Shown here piece after piece: positions 1 to 6,589 of a stretch of 10,511 bases of DNA. The stretch comes from Candidatus Omnitrophota bacterium. Its GTDB lineage: Bacteria > Omnitrophota > Gorgyraeia > B26-G9. Under the pieces are notes generated by a model that saw only the letters and a program-made list of their open reading frames with translations, made no database searches and was not told the DNA's origin. Numbering within the stretch: position 1 is the stretch's first letter; each line of letters starts with the position of its first letter. The stretch spans positions 1 through 10,511 of the forward strand of contig JAGYOO010000025.1 in the NCBI GenBank assembly GCA_018399295.1, read 5' to 3'. The position numbers and the translations under genes are program-made.

Positions 1-186
1 CTCCGCAGCTTATCGGAAAAATGTCGTTAGAGATTTTTCCGATGCTTAAGCAAGGAGACTTACTCTCGCAAATAACTTATGGAACGTAGTGAACATAAGT
101 TATGTTGTGAATTAACTCCGCAGCTTATCGGAAAAATGTCGTTAGAGATTTTTCCGATGCTTAAGCAAGGAGACTTACTCTCGCAA
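1..186. repeat. Two direct 71-bp stem-loop repeats with a palindromic spacer
   Basis: Positions 1-71 and 116-186 are identical. Each copy holds a perfect 11-bp inverted repeat (ATCGGAAAAAT at 12-22 with 33-43 in copy 1; 127-137 with 148-158 in copy 2) around a 10-nt loop. Four further GCTT/AAGC pairs can form outside it if a GCTT bulge is allowed. The 44-bp spacer holds another perfect 10-bp inverted repeat, ATAACTTATG at 72-81 with 94-103. Sequence after copy 2 no longer matches the spacer, so the array ends at 186; it may continue upstream of the window. No ORF is evident. It could be a dispersed intergenic repeat or a structured RNA; function unknown. Confidence 0.9.
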
Positions 187-194
187 CCGGGTAT

Positions 195-222
195 TTGAAA
201 AATGCCGGTAATAGGGTAAAAT
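195..222 (+). promoter_or_regulatory. Sigma-70-like promoter of the Spy-like gene
   Basis: TTGAAA (195-200) and TAAAAT (217-222) are separated by 16 nt, each matching the consensus at five of six positions. It begins 8 nt after the last repeat copy and would give a leader of roughly 40 nt before the ATG at 272. Confidence 0.55.
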
Positions 223-271
223 TAAGAGTGTAGAGACATTGGGGGGGCTTCTTAAGAAAGGAGCAACGGGG

Positions 272-784
272 ATGAGAGGCAGAGCTATTTGCGCGTTTTT
301 AGTCGCAACCGCATTGCTGGCAGTGCCGGCCATGAGCCTGGCCGGGGAAAAGAACTGGACGGGAAAAGACAGTTACCGTAAGACAGCGTATAAGAAGGCC
401 TGGGGGGTGAAGGACCGGTTCTTCAAGAAGGCTTATTTCTGTCTGAAAGAAAAAGACAGGCTGCAGCTGAATGAACAGCAGCAGAAGAAGATCAAGGACC
501 TGAAGATCTCTCTTAAAAAGGAGCTTATCCGGAATAGGGCAGATATCGATGTGTTGAATATGGATATTAAATCAGCGACGTGGAGTGATCCGGTAGACAC
601 AAAGGCGTTGGGGGGATTGTACGAGAAAAAGTATAATCTGAAAAAGCAAAAGATGAAAAAAGTCATCCAGGCTTATTCTGAGCTGGATAAGGTGCTGAAT
701 AAGAAGCAGAAGGAGATGTTGAAGGAGTTAAAGGCGTTATATAAAAGAGAAGCTGGAAAAGGAAAAACAGACCAAAAAGACTGA
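272..784 (+). CDS. Spy/CpxP-like periplasmic protein
   Basis: A 170-residue secreted protein. Residues 1-24 form a signal peptide: basic MRGR, a hydrophobic core and an AMSLA cleavage site before GEKNW. The mature part is very lysine-rich and almost wholly helical. It has the Spy/CpxP/ZraP layout: L-x-L-x-x-x-Q-x-x-x-I (LQLNEQQQKKIKDL), a long helix, a short acidic break, then a helix pair ending in LNKKQKEMLKEL. Known members are periplasmic chaperones or metal-stress sensors, so a periplasmic refolding or stress role is inferred. A TTG at 239 would extend the frame by 11 codons. ATG 272 is preferred because AAAGGAG at 257-263 is correctly spaced and the signal peptide begins there. The gene is monocistronic, with its own promoter and terminator. 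Family assignment is by pattern and moderate. Confidence 0.8.
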   Translation: MRGRAICAFLVATALLAVPAMSLAGEKNWTGKDSYRKTAYKKAWGVKDRFFKKAYFCLKEKDRLQLNEQQQKKIKDLKISLKKELIRNRADIDVLNMDIKSATWSDPVDTKALGGLYEKKYNLKKQKMKKVIQAYSELDKVLNKKQKEMLKELKALYKREAGKGKTDQKD

Positions 785-810
785 TCCAAATCCTCTTTAC
801 AGTACAAACG

Positions 811-837
811 ACCGCCGGCAGGAATTCTGCCGGCGGT
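811..837 (+). terminator. Hairpin terminator after the Spy-like gene
   Basis: Perfect 11-bp stem ACCGCCGGCAG / CTGCCGGCGGT with a 5-nt loop, 26 nt past the stop codon. Only a poor T tract follows (TTCAGTTTA), so termination may be partial or factor-assisted. Confidence 0.65.
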
Positions 838-876
838 TCAGTTTATAATCCCGCGTTTTACTGAAATCCTGTCCCT

Positions 877-904
877 TTGAGACATTTATCCAAAAAACTA
901 TCAA
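877..904 (+). promoter_or_regulatory. Possible promoter upstream of the dehydrogenase remnant
   Basis: TTGAGA (877-882), a 16-nt spacer and TATCAA (899-904): a good -35 and a mediocre -10. It is the best candidate between the terminator and the next genes and could also drive the FAD/Rieske gene through the remnant. Confidence 0.3.
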
Positions 905-975
905 GAGATACTAGTCAGATAAAAAAGGGGAGGCGCTATTCACAGGAAGAAACGGAACGGATATGATTTTAAATC

Positions 976-1168
976 ATGAGAAATATTTTTTTCTGCTATT
1001 GCGTTGTTTCTGCCGATACCGGCATTAACCGCGCAGGCTTGGCTGCCGCTGTGTGAGATCAGGCTTCCGCCGGGATTTCAAATAGAGATCTTTGCTGCTC
1101 CGGTTCCGGGTGCCTGTTCTCTGCTTGTATCTGATGACCGGGCCGGGGCTGTTTATCGGATAAGTTAG
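976..1168 (+). pseudogene. Collapsed PQQ-dependent sugar dehydrogenase (sorbosone-type) remnant
   Basis: From ATG 976 the reading frame soon goes wrong. If one T is removed from the T7 run just after the start, a 63-residue product appears. It begins with a signal peptide (MRNIFSAIALFLPIP, then ALTAQA) and continues with IRLPPGFQIEIFA and VPGACS, which resembles the mature N-terminus of PQQ-dependent sorbosone/glucose dehydrogenase-like proteins. It then jumps directly to LLVSDDRAGAVYRIS and a TAG stop, which resembles the extreme C-terminus of the same family. Intact members are several hundred residues, so the beta-propeller and its catalytic residues are gone; the join lies near 1113-1125. 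Two lesions (internal deletion, frameshift) make a functional product very unlikely. The family call rests on recalled motifs only. Confidence 0.7.
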
Positions 1169-1214
1169 CGTCAATCGGAAGAAAAAGCGAAATTTAAAAA
1201 ATAAGGATATGAAG

Positions 1215-2741
1215 ATGTCAGGACATCTACCGATAAAGGGAATGCCGGGAAAACATCATTCGATCTGGCTGGATACGGCACCGGAAACCGGTCAGCCGCA
1301 TCTGCCGGAAGACGCTGAGTGCGATGTCGCTGTGATCGGAGGCGGAATTACCGGTCTTACCTGTGCCTATGAGCTGAGTTGCCGGGGGAAGCGGGTGGTG
1401 CTGGTGGATAAGGATCGGATAGCTACCGGGACCACGGGGCATACCACGGCCAAGATCACCTCTGCCCACGGCCTTATTTATAACTATCTGGTTTCCGCTT
1501 TTGGTCGGGAACTCACAAAGATTTACGCCGACGCGAATCAGACCGCGCTGCAATGGATGCAGGATCTGATCGAAGAGAACAGGATCGACTGTGACTTTAA
1601 ACGAACTCAGGCGTATACTTTTGCTGATACAAAGGAGCAGCTTAAGCCGCTGGAGGCGGAGATGATGGCCGCTGAGGCAGTGGGTCTGCCGGTGTTTTTT
1701 ACCATGGACGTTCCTCTGCCGCTGGATATGGAAGGAGCAATCGTTTTTCGCGGACAGGCCCGGTTTCACCCGGTAAAATACGCGCAGGCCATGCTGCAGC
1801 TTATAGAGAATAAAGGTGGCTGGGTCTATGAGAAAACAATGGCTTTAGACGCGCGGGAAGGAAGCCCTTGTGAAGTAATTACTGACAGGGGAAGGATCAG
1901 GGCTAAAAATATCATTGTCGCTACGCTGTTTCCGTTTATAAAACAGGGGAATTTTCCGGCCCGGCTTTACCCCAAACAGTCTTATGTTTCTGCCGCCAGA
2001 GTAACTCAGAAGATACCCGAGGGGATGTTTTTTTCCATTGGGGAAAACTCTCTTACTCTCCGGCCTTACGCGGTCGACAACGATACAATGCTTATCTTCG
2101 GAGGTGACGAACATAAGGTGGGGCAGGGGGGGAATACGGTAGAACGATATAAGGCGTTAAAGACCGGCCTGGAAAAGGCGTTTGAGGTGGCCTCCTTTGA
2201 TTACTATTGGGTAGTCCAGGACAATATCAGCATTGATGGTGTGCCTTATATCGGAAAGACCGACCCCCAGACTGAGCATATATACGTGGCCACGGGTTTT
2301 AAGCAGTGGGGCATAACGCACGCAACTGTTGCCGCTCTGATCCTGGCCGATACCATCTGCGGCAGAAAGAATCCCTGGACAAAGCTGTTTGATCCGTCCC
2401 GTCCGGAGCCGAAAACACCTTATTCGGAGTTTTGTCGGGAGACCGGAAAGAGCATCTCGGTTTCAGCGAAGGAGTTGGCTTTTTCTGATCTTAAAACTCT
2501 GGAGAAGGGGGGGGCGGCTGTAAGTGAAAAAGAGGGGGAGTCCGTGGTGTGCTACCGCGACGAAAACAGCCGGTTGGGCTGTCTGAGCCGGACCTGCCCG
2601 CACATGGGATGTAAGGTTAACTGGAATAACGCGGAAAGGACCTGGGACTGCCCGTGTCACGGATCAAGGTTTAGTCACGACGGAGACGTCTCTTATGGGC
2701 CGGCTAATGAAAATCTTCCTGAATTGGGTGAGGATCAATGA
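1215..2741 (+). CDS. FAD-dependent oxidoreductase with C-terminal Rieske [2Fe-2S] domain (YhfW-like)
   Basis: A 508-residue cytoplasmic flavoprotein. Near the N-terminus is a DAO-type dinucleotide fold: VAVIGGGITGL (GxGxxG at residues 42-47), then strand VVLVDKD and TGTTGHTTAKITSAHGLIY, typical of the family that includes Bacillus YhfW. The C-terminus (about 425-508) is a Rieske domain with cluster ligands C461-x-H463 and C479-x2-H482, plus the disulfide pair C466/C481. Electrons presumably pass between FAD and the cluster; the substrate is unknown. ATG 1215 is preferred over ATG 1209 because AAGGA at 1203-1207 lies 7 nt from it but almost touches the earlier codon. The stop overlaps the next start (ATGA at 2738-2741), indicating translational coupling. 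The dehydrogenase remnant lies 46 nt upstream. No signal peptide is seen. Confidence 0.92.
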   Translation: MSGHLPIKGMPGKHHSIWLDTAPETGQPHLPEDAECDVAVIGGGITGLTCAYELSCRGKRVVLVDKDRIATGTTGHTTAKITSAHGLIYNYLVSAFGRELTKIYADANQTALQWMQDLIEENRIDCDFKRTQAYTFADTKEQLKPLEAEMMAAEAVGLPVFFTMDVPLPLDMEGAIVFRGQARFHPVKYAQAMLQLIENKGGWVYEKTMALDAREGSPCEVITDRGRIRAKNIIVATLFPFIKQGNFPARLYPKQSYVSAARVTQKIPEGMFFSIGENSLTLRPYAVDNDTMLIFGGDEHKVGQGGNTVERYKALKTGLEKAFEVASFDYYWVVQDNISIDGVPYIGKTDPQTEHIYVATGFKQWGITHATVAALILADTICGRKNPWTKLFDPSRPEPKTPYSEFCRETGKSISVSAKELAFSDLKTLEKGGAAVSEKEGESVVCYRDENSRLGCLSRTCPHMGCKVNWNNAERTWDCPCHGSRFSHDGDVSYGPANENLPELGEDQ

Positions 2742-3085
2742 TAAAAAAAGCTTTAATGCTGACCGCCGCTTGTTTATCATTCGCGATTATCTGTCCTGCA
2801 CTGCCGGCGGAGGAGAATGAGTGCGAGCTGTTCTGGATCAACGGCAGTGTTACGGAGACGAATTGGGTTGGTTCACGCTTTTCCGTCCGCCGCGATGATC
2901 AGTATTTTGATCTCGGGCTTCCGGATGAATTGCTGTTTCATGTTAATGACAGGACTGAATTTATCCGGGGTACGAAGCAGGTGCCTTTTTCCAGCCTTAA
3001 CATAAACGATAAAGTCTCGGTAATGTTCTGTTTCAACGATTTTGCTGAACCGGTAGCCCGAAAGGTTATAATCCAAAGGCCGTAA
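2738..3085 (+). CDS. Small secreted beta-rich protein (DUF5666-like)
   Basis: A 115-residue protein with a clear signal peptide (MIKKALMLTAACLSFAIICP, cleavage probably after ALPA). About 90 mature residues remain. They read as a short beta-barrel: NGSVTETNWVGSRFSVRRDD, a strand around LLFHVNDRTEF, then SSLNINDKVSVMF and AEPVARKVIIQ. The order 'G-x-V...F-x-V...T-x-F/I...L...D-x-V-x-V...A-x-x-I-x-V' resembles DUF5666-type OB-like domains, but the match is faint and only inferred. The mature chain has two cysteines (ECELF and MFCFN) that could form a disulfide. Its ATG overlaps the stop of the FAD/Rieske gene by 4 nt, so the two are co-translated although one product is cytoplasmic and the other exported. 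No terminator is visible after it. Biochemical role unknown. Confidence 0.75.
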   Translation: MIKKALMLTAACLSFAIICPALPAEENECELFWINGSVTETNWVGSRFSVRRDDQYFDLGLPDELLFHVNDRTEFIRGTKQVPFSSLNINDKVSVMFCFNDFAEPVARKVIIQRP

Positions 3086-3107
3086 CTTTCTCCGCTTCAA
3101 ATGATTA

Positions 3108-3136
3108 TTTACAAAGTTATTCAACAAAGGTAGAAT
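3108..3136 (+). promoter_or_regulatory. Sigma-70-like promoter of the glycosyltransferase/radical SAM operon
   Basis: TTTACA (3108-3113), an exact 17-nt spacer and TAGAAT (3131-3136), each five of six to consensus. The predicted transcript starts about 26 nt before the TTG start codon and includes its AGAGGAGG ribosome binding site. Confidence 0.6.
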
Positions 3137-3169
3137 ACAGGCAGAGGAAGTAGAGGAGGCCCTTACCTG

Positions 3170-4753
3170 TTGAACCTTAAATCCGTAAATTTGCTTAAAA
3201 ATAATCTCCTCCTTGTTCTCATAGTCCTGTTCGGCGCCGCCTTGCGACTGTTCAGGCTTTCAGCTAAAAGCGTCTGGATTGACGAGGCTATGAGCCTCAG
3301 CTTTGCTGAATACGGCTGGAAAGAGATCTTTTTCCATCGTTACAACGCGAAACCAGTCTATTTTTTTCTTCTGAAAGCCTGGACCGCCCTGTTCGGATCG
3401 GGAGAACTCGCGGCCCGTTCTCTGGGAGTCTTATTCGGAATAGTCTCGATTTTCCTGATATATATCCTCGCGGCTAAACTTTTTAATAAAAGAGCCGCCC
3501 TTATCAGCGCTTTTCTTCTTTCCGTTTCTCCCTACCATATTTATTACTCACAGCAGATACGCAATTACTCTTTATTTGTGTTGCTTGGTTTGCTTTCAAT
3601 GATCATCTTTATCCGGACCTGGCGGGAACGGAGAGGGAGGATCCGGGCACTGGTAGCAGTTAACGTTCTGCTTGTTTATACGCATGGCTTTGGGATCTTT
3701 GTCCCTCTGGTCCAGTCTCTGTTTCTGATGGTAAATAAAAAGATCGATCGAAGATGGGTCGCGGGAGGATGCGTCACTCTTGTACTGCTGCTTCCGCTGG
3801 CGGCTGTCTTTCTGCATAATCCCTCTTCACCTCTGGGAAACGAGATTGGGTACAAGTGGCCGAAAATGCTCACTGATCTCGCGACCCCGAATCCCGGTTC
3901 TCTTTTGGAGTTGATTGAGGTCTTTGCTTACGGAGGACCCCGGCAGGCTCATGCCGGGGTCGGGCCGGTAGATATCAATGGATACCTGATGCCGCTTAGA
4001 ATTTTGACGGTTCTTTTCTTTTCATTGATGCTGCACGGTCTCACTCCTTTGTTTAAGGCCCGGGACGGGAATCCGGTTTTAAGGCGTGCGGGAACGGAAT
4101 TTTTCCTGACACTCTGGCTGCTGCTGCCGATACTGATCACGTATGCGCTCTCGATATTTTTCGTCCCCTTATTTTTGACCCGCTACTTTATTTTCACCTC
4201 TATCTCCTTTTACCTGATCACAGCCGCCTCGATGACCCGGCTCTCCGGTAAACTCCGCGTTGGAGTAATCTGCCTGATTATCGCGTTGTCCCTTGTCTCT
4301 CTGAAAATCATGTTTCGTTCCGGAAGTTCGGATGACTGGAGAGGTCTTTCCGCTTATTGCCGGACAAGGATGAATCCGGGGGATCGTTTTCTCGTGGTCC
4401 CGCTGGAAAATATCGTGCCGTTGTGGTACTACCTGGAGTATGGAAAACGAGAACCATTGAAAGGGATCGATAAGTACGGCAAGCGCGAAACCGGCCAATG
4501 GAAAGAGCGGTTCTTTTTCCTTACTCATCCGGTAACCGGAATCCGGTTAGACGAATCGGTCGGGGGAGTTAGGGGGAAAGTGAGAGAATTGAAAAACGCA
4601 CGCGAAGATATATGGCTTATTATCGCCCCTGACAGTTTCGGGCGGGAACGTTCCCGGCTTGTAAAAGAAGAGCTGGAAGACTTCTGCGTGCGGAAAGAAG
4701 TGAGCAGCTTCGAGTACAACGGCGTAAAGGCCGAGTGTTATTCGCTGAAGTGA
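3170..4753 (+). CDS. GT39-family (ArnT/PMT-like) membrane glycosyltransferase
   Basis: A 527-residue polytopic membrane protein of the GT-C class, which transfers sugars from polyprenyl-phosphate donors on the periplasmic face. After a first membrane helix (about residues 12-28) comes SVWIDEAMSLS with the acidic pair D38-E39, the position of the catalytic Asp in GT39 enzymes. KPVYFFLLKAWTALFG, ELAARSLGVLFG and SPYHIYYSQQIRNYSL follow in the order usual for the family. Many hydrophobic helices fill residues 60-380. The last 140 or so residues (from DDWRGLSAYC) form a soluble domain, as is common in this group. TTG 3170 is chosen because AGAGGAGG (3152-3159) sits 10 nt upstream and no closer start suits it. 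It is followed 12 nt later by the radical SAM gene in a likely two-gene operon. Acceptor and donor sugar cannot be read from sequence. Confidence 0.9.
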   Translation: MNLKSVNLLKNNLLLVLIVLFGAALRLFRLSAKSVWIDEAMSLSFAEYGWKEIFFHRYNAKPVYFFLLKAWTALFGSGELAARSLGVLFGIVSIFLIYILAAKLFNKRAALISAFLLSVSPYHIYYSQQIRNYSLFVLLGLLSMIIFIRTWRERRGRIRALVAVNVLLVYTHGFGIFVPLVQSLFLMVNKKIDRRWVAGGCVTLVLLLPLAAVFLHNPSSPLGNEIGYKWPKMLTDLATPNPGSLLELIEVFAYGGPRQAHAGVGPVDINGYLMPLRILTVLFFSLMLHGLTPLFKARDGNPVLRRAGTEFFLTLWLLLPILITYALSIFFVPLFLTRYFIFTSISFYLITAASMTRLSGKLRVGVICLIIALSLVSLKIMFRSGSSDDWRGLSAYCRTRMNPGDRFLVVPLENIVPLWYYLEYGKREPLKGIDKYGKRETGQWKERFFFLTHPVTGIRLDESVGGVRGKVRELKNAREDIWLIIAPDSFGRERSRLVKEELEDFCVRKEVSSFEYNGVKAECYSLK

Positions 4754-4765
4754 GGAGAGGGTTGA

Positions 4766-5782
4766 TTGTTTAAAAGAAAATTGATATCAGCGGTAAAATA
4801 TTTATCCCTGTTCAAGGCTTCGCTGTCTCCGGGGAGATTAAGAAATCTTATTAGAGCCCTGCTGTCTTTGCTGGGCCGGGAAAAGGAAGCAAAGCACTTT
4901 CCGATTCATGCCCAGATTGAACCGACCTCCCGCTGTAATCTGTCTTGCGCTCTCTGTCCAATCGGGGCGGGAAAATTAGAGCGCGATTCCGGAGACATGC
5001 TGCTGGATGAGTTTAAGCGAATACTTCGGGAATTGAGAAAGGGCTTGATTTACCTTTCCTTGTATAACCTCGGCGAACCTTTTCTTCATCCCGATATTTT
5101 CAGGATGATCAGGTTTGCTAAAAGCGAAAATGTTTTTGTTCGTATCTGCACTAACGGATGGCATGCCGACGATAGCCAGGCGGAAAAAATAATCGAGAGC
5201 GGTATTGACGAGCTGGTGATTTCTCTGGATTGCGCAACACCGGAAAAGTATAGAGAGTATAAGGGAGCCGACGGATATGAAAAGGTCATAAGCAATATTC
5301 GGCGCATTGTGAAAAAGAGGGGCAAAGGACTCAAGCCTTTCCTGAGTCTGCAGATGTTATTGACCCGACAATCGGAAGAGGATGTCCGGGCATTTAAGCG
5401 GCTGGCACGGGAATTAAAGGTGGATAGGGCGGTGATCCGGCCGGTAAGAGTTAATTACCCCGGAGGGGATGACCAGCGTGATTATCTCCCGGTGGGTAAC
5501 AGATACATGAGAAAGAAATATTATTTGAAACGTGATCTCCGTTCCTGTTCGCGCCCCTGGCTGACAACGGTAATCCTCTGGGATGGAAGCGTTGTTCCCT
5601 GTTGCTTTGATATGCAGGGTGAACATATATTCGGAAACGCGAGACAGGGTCTGGATCAAGTCTGGAATAATCATGAATACAAGGCGTTTCGGGAACAACT
5701 GGCGCGGGGGATAGGGGAGATCAATATCTGCCGGGAATGCAGTCTGATGGGGATTATGGAAAATCTGTCTGTCTATCGGTAA
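4766..5782 (+). CDS. Radical SAM/SPASM domain protein
   Basis: A 338-residue radical SAM enzyme. The [4Fe-4S]/SAM motif is C57-x3-C61-x2-C64 in SRCNLSCALCPIG. NLGEPFLHPD, ICTNGW and VISLDCATPEKY follow, as in the TIM-barrel core. A SPASM-type C-terminal region carries C261, the C279-C280 pair (WDGSVVPCCFD), then GNARQGLDQVWNNHEYKAFR and C322-x2-C325, ligands for auxiliary clusters. The first 44 residues are a basic, amphipathic extension (KRKLISAVKYLSLFKASL) that could attach to membrane. Such proteins modify peptides or small molecules; the substrate is not inferable, although sitting 12 nt behind a glycosyltransferase suggests envelope or glycan biosynthesis. The start is TTG 4766, with GAGGAGAGG (4752-4760) 5 nt upstream. 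No maturase target peptide is seen nearby. Confidence 0.92.
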   Translation: MFKRKLISAVKYLSLFKASLSPGRLRNLIRALLSLLGREKEAKHFPIHAQIEPTSRCNLSCALCPIGAGKLERDSGDMLLDEFKRILRELRKGLIYLSLYNLGEPFLHPDIFRMIRFAKSENVFVRICTNGWHADDSQAEKIIESGIDELVISLDCATPEKYREYKGADGYEKVISNIRRIVKKRGKGLKPFLSLQMLLTRQSEEDVRAFKRLARELKVDRAVIRPVRVNYPGGDDQRDYLPVGNRYMRKKYYLKRDLRSCSRPWLTTVILWDGSVVPCCFDMQGEHIFGNARQGLDQVWNNHEYKAFREQLARGIGEINICRECSLMGIMENLSVYR

Positions 5783-5804
5783 CCGGGTCACGGGAAAAAA
5801 TAGA

Positions 5805-5833
5805 TTGAATCAGCGGGGAATCTTTATTAGAGT
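5805..5833 (+). promoter_or_regulatory. Possible promoter of the gene at 5861
   Basis: TTGAAT (5805-5810), a 17-nt spacer and TAGAGT (5828-5833), four of six matches each. It lies between the radical SAM stop and the next start; no terminator separates the two, so readthrough is also possible. Confidence 0.35.
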
Positions 5834-5860
5834 ATAAACAAGAGAACTAGGGGATAAAAA

Positions 5861-6403
5861 ATGGTAATGGTGACGGGGAATTCGATTTACTGGATCAAGA
5901 ACTACGTTATTAAGAATTACGGGAAAGAGTTTTATCAGAAGCTTGTCAGTGAAACCGAGGAAGAAAGCCGGAAGGTGCTTAACGGGGCTATTCTCTCCAG
6001 TCAGAAGTATGATGTAAAGGTGAAGGATGAGCTCCTGCGGGTTTTTCGGGAAAATGTGGAGTCAAAAGAGGAGTTTATGCTGGCCTCTGTTCATGAGGTT
6101 GAAGAACAGATTAAGGGACTGCTCCGGTTTGTAATGAAGGTTCTCTCGTTCAAGTTTCTGGCGGAAAACATGCAGCTTCTCTGGAATAAGCATTTTAGCT
6201 CCGGGACCGTACAGGCACTGGAAATCGGCAAGAGAAGTGTTATCTTCCGGATAAGTGGAGTAAAGGGGAGCGATGCTTTCTGGCTTCACGTGGAAACCTA
6301 CATGAAGACCCTGTTCGAGATCGCGACCCAGACTAAATTCAGCAGCGAGAGAAGACTGGCGGGGTTAAGCGTGGAATTGATCTTTAAAGAGCAGGAAGCC
6401 TGA
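5861..6403 (+). CDS. Uncharacterised protein, possibly DUF2378-like
   Basis: A 180-residue soluble protein with no signal peptide or membrane helix. The N-terminus reads GNSIYWIKNYVIKNYGKEFY..VSETEEESRKVLNGAILSS, followed by helices. A later segment reads LLWNKHFSSGTVQALEIGKRSVIFRISG, then helix HVETYMKTLFEIATQTKF. The order (helix with YG, 'R-x-L-x-G', 'LW...G', short beta stretch, terminal helix) faintly recalls the myxobacterial DUF2378/TIGR02265 family or V4R/HNOB-like sensor folds. I cannot confirm either, and no cofactor ligand set is evident. AGGGG at 5849-5853 is spaced about 7 nt from ATG 5861; a second in-frame ATG is two codons later. It appears monocistronic, ending at a strong hairpin. 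Function unknown. Confidence 0.75.
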   Translation: MVMVTGNSIYWIKNYVIKNYGKEFYQKLVSETEEESRKVLNGAILSSQKYDVKVKDELLRVFRENVESKEEFMLASVHEVEEQIKGLLRFVMKVLSFKFLAENMQLLWNKHFSSGTVQALEIGKRSVIFRISGVKGSDAFWLHVETYMKTLFEIATQTKFSSERRLAGLSVELIFKEQEA

Positions 6404-6425
6404 AGATAATTTTTACGCGATGAAT

Positions 6426-6450
6426 AAAGGGGCCCTTATCGGGCCCCTTT
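6426..6450. terminator. Symmetric hairpin, probable bidirectional terminator
   Basis: Perfect 10-bp stem AAAGGGGCCC / GGGCCCCTTT with loop TTATC, 22 nt past the stop of the plus-strand gene. The A/T ends give a short U tract on either strand. It lies between convergent genes and could also stop transcription of the ferritin-like gene, whose coding region ends 140 nt away. Confidence 0.75.
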
Positions 6451-6589
6451 ACATTTACTCTCCTGAGTCCGCTTCGCCGGAAGGCTGCTTCTTGCTTTAG
6501 TTCAATGATCCTCGGGTTTTTTCGTTTTGCCTTAATCTTTAATATTGCTACAGGTCGTGAGTGTCGAATGCCTGCTTTCAGCATTTGGT

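Noticed and set aside
1..186. CRISPR array or integron attC sites
   Set aside because: Only two 71-bp units with a single palindromic 44-bp spacer and no cas or integrase gene nearby. The GTTAGAG in the loop does not satisfy the attC core GTTRRRY.
239..271. Longer N-terminus of the Spy-like protein from TTG 239
   Set aside because: The extra 11 residues precede a perfect signal peptide, and the good ribosome binding site points to ATG 272.
3936..3961. Perfect 10-bp hairpin GACCCCGGCA / TGCCGGGGTC
   Set aside because: It is inside the glycosyltransferase coding region, is not followed by T residues and does not disturb the frame. Probably chance or a weak transcript structure.
4169..4528. 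119-codon minus-strand ORF opposite the glycosyltransferase
   Set aside because: Composition follows the sense codons and no family features are present.
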